Part shown: one piece after another, positions 62,751 through 64,000 of the stretch
Layout: each line of letters begins with the position of its first letter
Numbering within the stretch: the stretch's first letter is position 1
Position numbers and translations under genes: made by a program
Assembly: GCA_028715055.1 (NCBI GenBank)
Contig: JAQTLE010000002.1
Coordinates: 124,001-188,000 of the forward strand
Length of the DNA stretch: 64,000 bases
Source of the DNA: Sulfurovaceae bacterium
Lineage (GTDB): Bacteria; Campylobacterota; Campylobacteria; Campylobacterales; Sulfurovaceae
Direction: 5' to 3'
The notes under the pieces: generated by a model
What the model was told of the DNA's origin: nothing
Databases searched by the model: none
The model's input: only the letters and a program-made list of their open reading frames with translations

Positions 62751-62929
62751 CCGATTGAGTTTGACCCAATCGGTGCGAATATGAGCCTTTTTGTGGTCCT
62801 GCAATCGCAGAATGCAGGACGTATTTACAAAAAGAGCGAGTAGATGATAAATAGCGACTAAGGAGCTGTGCATTTTGCCACTTGTGGCCATAAATGCATA
62901 AGCGACGTAAGTCGCCTTGTCTATTTATC
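62751..62929. other. Structured non-coding segment, possible RNA gene
   Basis: Four hairpins in 180 bp: ccgattg / caatcgg (62751-62773), gtcctgca / tgcaggac (62796-62820), nested tgcat-gcca / tggc-atgca (62869-62898) and gcgac-gtaa-gtcgc (62902-62915). The last two are enclosed by the 9-bp repeat gataaatag / ctatttatc (62846-62929). The sequence is GC-richer than its surroundings and has no credible ORF. Bases 62619-62750 show nothing else. Confidence 0.4.
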
Positions 62930-62947
62930 AAAAGTTGTTCAATACTC

Positions 62948-63295
62948 CTAGTTTTTCATTTGTCTTAGTACTTCTTCTTTTGCTTTTAATCTTTCTTCTT
63001 CATTATCTGTCGGTTTAATTATTTCGTTTTTTGGTGTTTGTTTAATTGTCTCGTTTGTTGTTGTTATTTGAGTTTGTGGTATTTGTATTTGTGGCATTTG
63101 TATTTGAGGAACATCGCTTATTTTTTTAAACATTTGATTTGTTGTTTTTGTCATTTCATTTATTGTTTTTAAATTTTCTTTTGCTTGGTCTTCTACTCTT
63201 TGCAACATTATCGATTCTTGTATTTTATTAATTATAAATATTATTATTAGTATTCCTATTATTATAAAAATTGTTTTTTCTGTTTTTTTGTCCAT
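62948..63295 (-). CDS. Membrane-anchored coiled-coil protein
   Basis: 115 residues. One N-terminal transmembrane helix (TIFIIIGILIIIFIIN), a coiled coil (RVEDQAKENLKTINEMTKTT), a Gln/Ile/Pro repeat (IQMPQIQIPQTQI) and an acidic tail. Not assigned. It follows the HTH gene by 11 nt, suggesting co-transcription. RBS aaaagga. Confidence 0.6.
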   Translation of the reverse strand: MDKKTEKTIFIIIGILIIIFIINKIQESIMLQRVEDQAKENLKTINEMTKTTNQMFKKISDVPQIQMPQIQIPQTQITTTNETIKQTPKNEIIKPTDNEEERLKAKEEVLRQMKN

Positions 63296-63306
63296 ACATG
63301 ATCCTT

Positions 63307-63507
63307 TTATTTTAGTTCAAATTTACCACTGCTTGCTTTTAATTCTATTTCTTTGAGTTTTTTAAGTAGCTTTTCAGTTTCTTCTATGGATTTATCTGTT
63401 TGTAGTCCTAGATTAATTAATCTGACAAGTTCAGGTTTTTCTCTTTCCCATTGATTTAATGTTTGTCTTGCGACTCCTATTAAGTCTGCTAGTTCTTGTT
63501 TTGTCAT
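63307..63507 (-). CDS. XRE-like HTH regulator, 66 aa
   Basis: TKQELADLIGVARQTLNQWE is a clear helix-turn-helix, followed by a helical tail that could dimerise. It is divergent from the integrase gene, and inverted repeats lie between them. It is a likely control gene for element excision or integration. Confidence 0.75.
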   Translation of the reverse strand: MTKQELADLIGVARQTLNQWEREKPELVRLINLGLQTDKSIEETEKLLKKLKEIELKASSGKFELK

Positions 63508-63538
63508 TTTATATTACCTTTTTAGTAAATTTGTCAAA

Positions 63539-63574
63539 TTATTTAACAATTTAATATTTTTTTAAGTTAAATAA
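63539..63574. promoter_or_regulatory. Inverted repeat between HTH gene and integrase gene
   Basis: Perfect 9-bp arms ttatttaac / gttaaataa separated by 18 bp. A further pair, tgtaatatt / attttaca, lies near 63595-63611. Probably operators of the HTH regulator. Confidence 0.45.
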
Positions 63575-63627
63575 TGTTACATTTTCTTTAAATATGTAAT
63601 ATTATTTTACATTTAGGAGCTGTTAAA

Positions 63628-64000
63628 ATGAAAGTTTATGAAATATACAAATACTACGAAAACTTTAAACGTCCGATTGTATCTGTTCGTACGTTTAATT
63701 CAAATAAGAGTAATTATTATACTCATATTCATCCAGTGTTTGGAGATAAGGAATTTTTTCAGCTCAAGTATATAGATTATCAAAATTTTGTTAATAATCT
63801 GCTTTCAATCAATCTTAAACCTAAAACAATCAAAAATATACTTATTGTTCTTCAAGGTTTGTATAAACTTGCAAAGAAAAACGATTGGTACACTGGAGAG
63901 AATTATCTCTCTTTTGTTGAGCTTCCACGATTTGATAATCGTAGATATTTTACTCTTGATGTTGCTATCCAAAAAGCATATATAAAAGCTATTCTTGATT
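63628..64000 (+). CDS. int: Tyrosine integrase, 5' part (cut by the window edge)
   Basis: Not in the ORF track because it is open at the right edge. Starts MKVYEIYKYYENFKRPIVSV with RBS aggag. A SAM-like core-binding domain (YIDYQNFVNNLLSINLKPKT, then VLQGLYKLAKKNDWYTGENY) follows; the catalytic domain lies outside. It is probably the integrase of the tRNA-fMet element. Confidence 0.75.
   Translation, partial: MKVYEIYKYYENFKRPIVSVRTFNSNKSNYYTHIHPVFGDKEFFQLKYIDYQNFVNNLLSINLKPKTIKNILIVLQGLYKLAKKNDWYTGENYLSFVELPRFDNRRYFTLDVAIQKAYIKAILD

Larger units (their letters stand above)
62572..64000. mobile_element. Left end of an integrative element in tRNA-fMet (runs beyond the window)
   Basis: Begins at the truncated tRNA, carries a structured non-coding segment, a membrane-anchored protein, a HTH regulator and a truncated tyrosine integrase gene. 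Gene content and strong AT bias differ from the flanking radA. The size is unknown, as only one end is visible. Confidence 0.65.

Noticed and set aside
62731-62773. Integron attC-like string (aacaaggcgttagcc)
   Set aside because: Resembles an attC core, but no matching second core, cassette genes or integron integrase are present; probably chance.
62743-62931. 62-aa minus-strand ORF
   Set aside because: Lies in the hairpin-rich segment, composition unlike neighbouring proteins, no RBS; more likely non-coding.

Overview
The window is a bacterial chromosome segment with two integrated elements. AT-rich base composition, monomeric isocitrate dehydrogenase, class II fumarase, a four-subunit 2-oxoglutarate:acceptor oxidoreductase in the order D-A-B-C and small c-type cytochromes point to Campylobacterota, most like a Sulfurimonas/Sulfuricurvum-type chemolithotroph. 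No 16S gene or ATP-citrate lyase is visible, so the genus is an inference.

Bases 1-17374 are host core: the end of a small Cys-containing protein, a c553-type cytochrome, dnaE, then a TCA block all on the + strand (icd, mdh, fumC, sucC, sucD, an HMA-domain protein, oorDABC, a biotin carboxylase), ending with the RNase P RNA gene rnpB. These enzymes cover oxaloacetate-malate-fumarate and succinyl-CoA-2-oxoglutarate-isocitrate; OorDABC uses ferredoxin-type electron carriers and can run reductively.

Bases 17359-53077 are a complete-looking ~35.7 kb siphovirus prophage integrated in the 3' end of rnpB. A 15-bp direct repeat (cttatcgtcgcacct) marks both ends. Order: integrase; a long leftward early operon of about 20 small, tightly overlapping genes, many below 60 codons; divergent control region and CI-like repressor; a cargo/control locus holding a 5S rRNA-like gene, a 26-aa hydrophobic peptide and two membrane proteins; rightward replication genes with iteron-like repeats; HNH; HK97-type packaging and head genes; tail genes with a programmed -1 frameshift; tape measure; tail fibre; a diversity-generating retroelement (DGR: VR in the fibre gene, avd, TR, reverse transcriptase); lysis cassette (amidase-like, holin-like, transglycosylase, Rz/Rz1-like spanins); Dam methylase; attR.

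Bases 53078-62435 return to host genes: a molybdopterin oxidoreductase, argD, a methyltransferase, a Tat-exported DUF2202 protein, two periplasmic proteins flanking a broken two-component system, an AMMECR1 protein, thiS, acpS and radA. An initiator tRNA-Met follows. A 47-nt 3' fragment of a second initiator tRNA then marks the start of another integrative element that runs off the right edge (structured non-coding segment, membrane-anchored protein, HTH regulator, truncated integrase).

The most notable signals are the DGR, whose template lies in frame inside the reverse-transcriptase ORF, and the prophage 5S rRNA-like gene, which sits directly behind a strong terminator and ahead of a tiny hydrophobic peptide. 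Names come from motif recognition by eye; no database search was possible.
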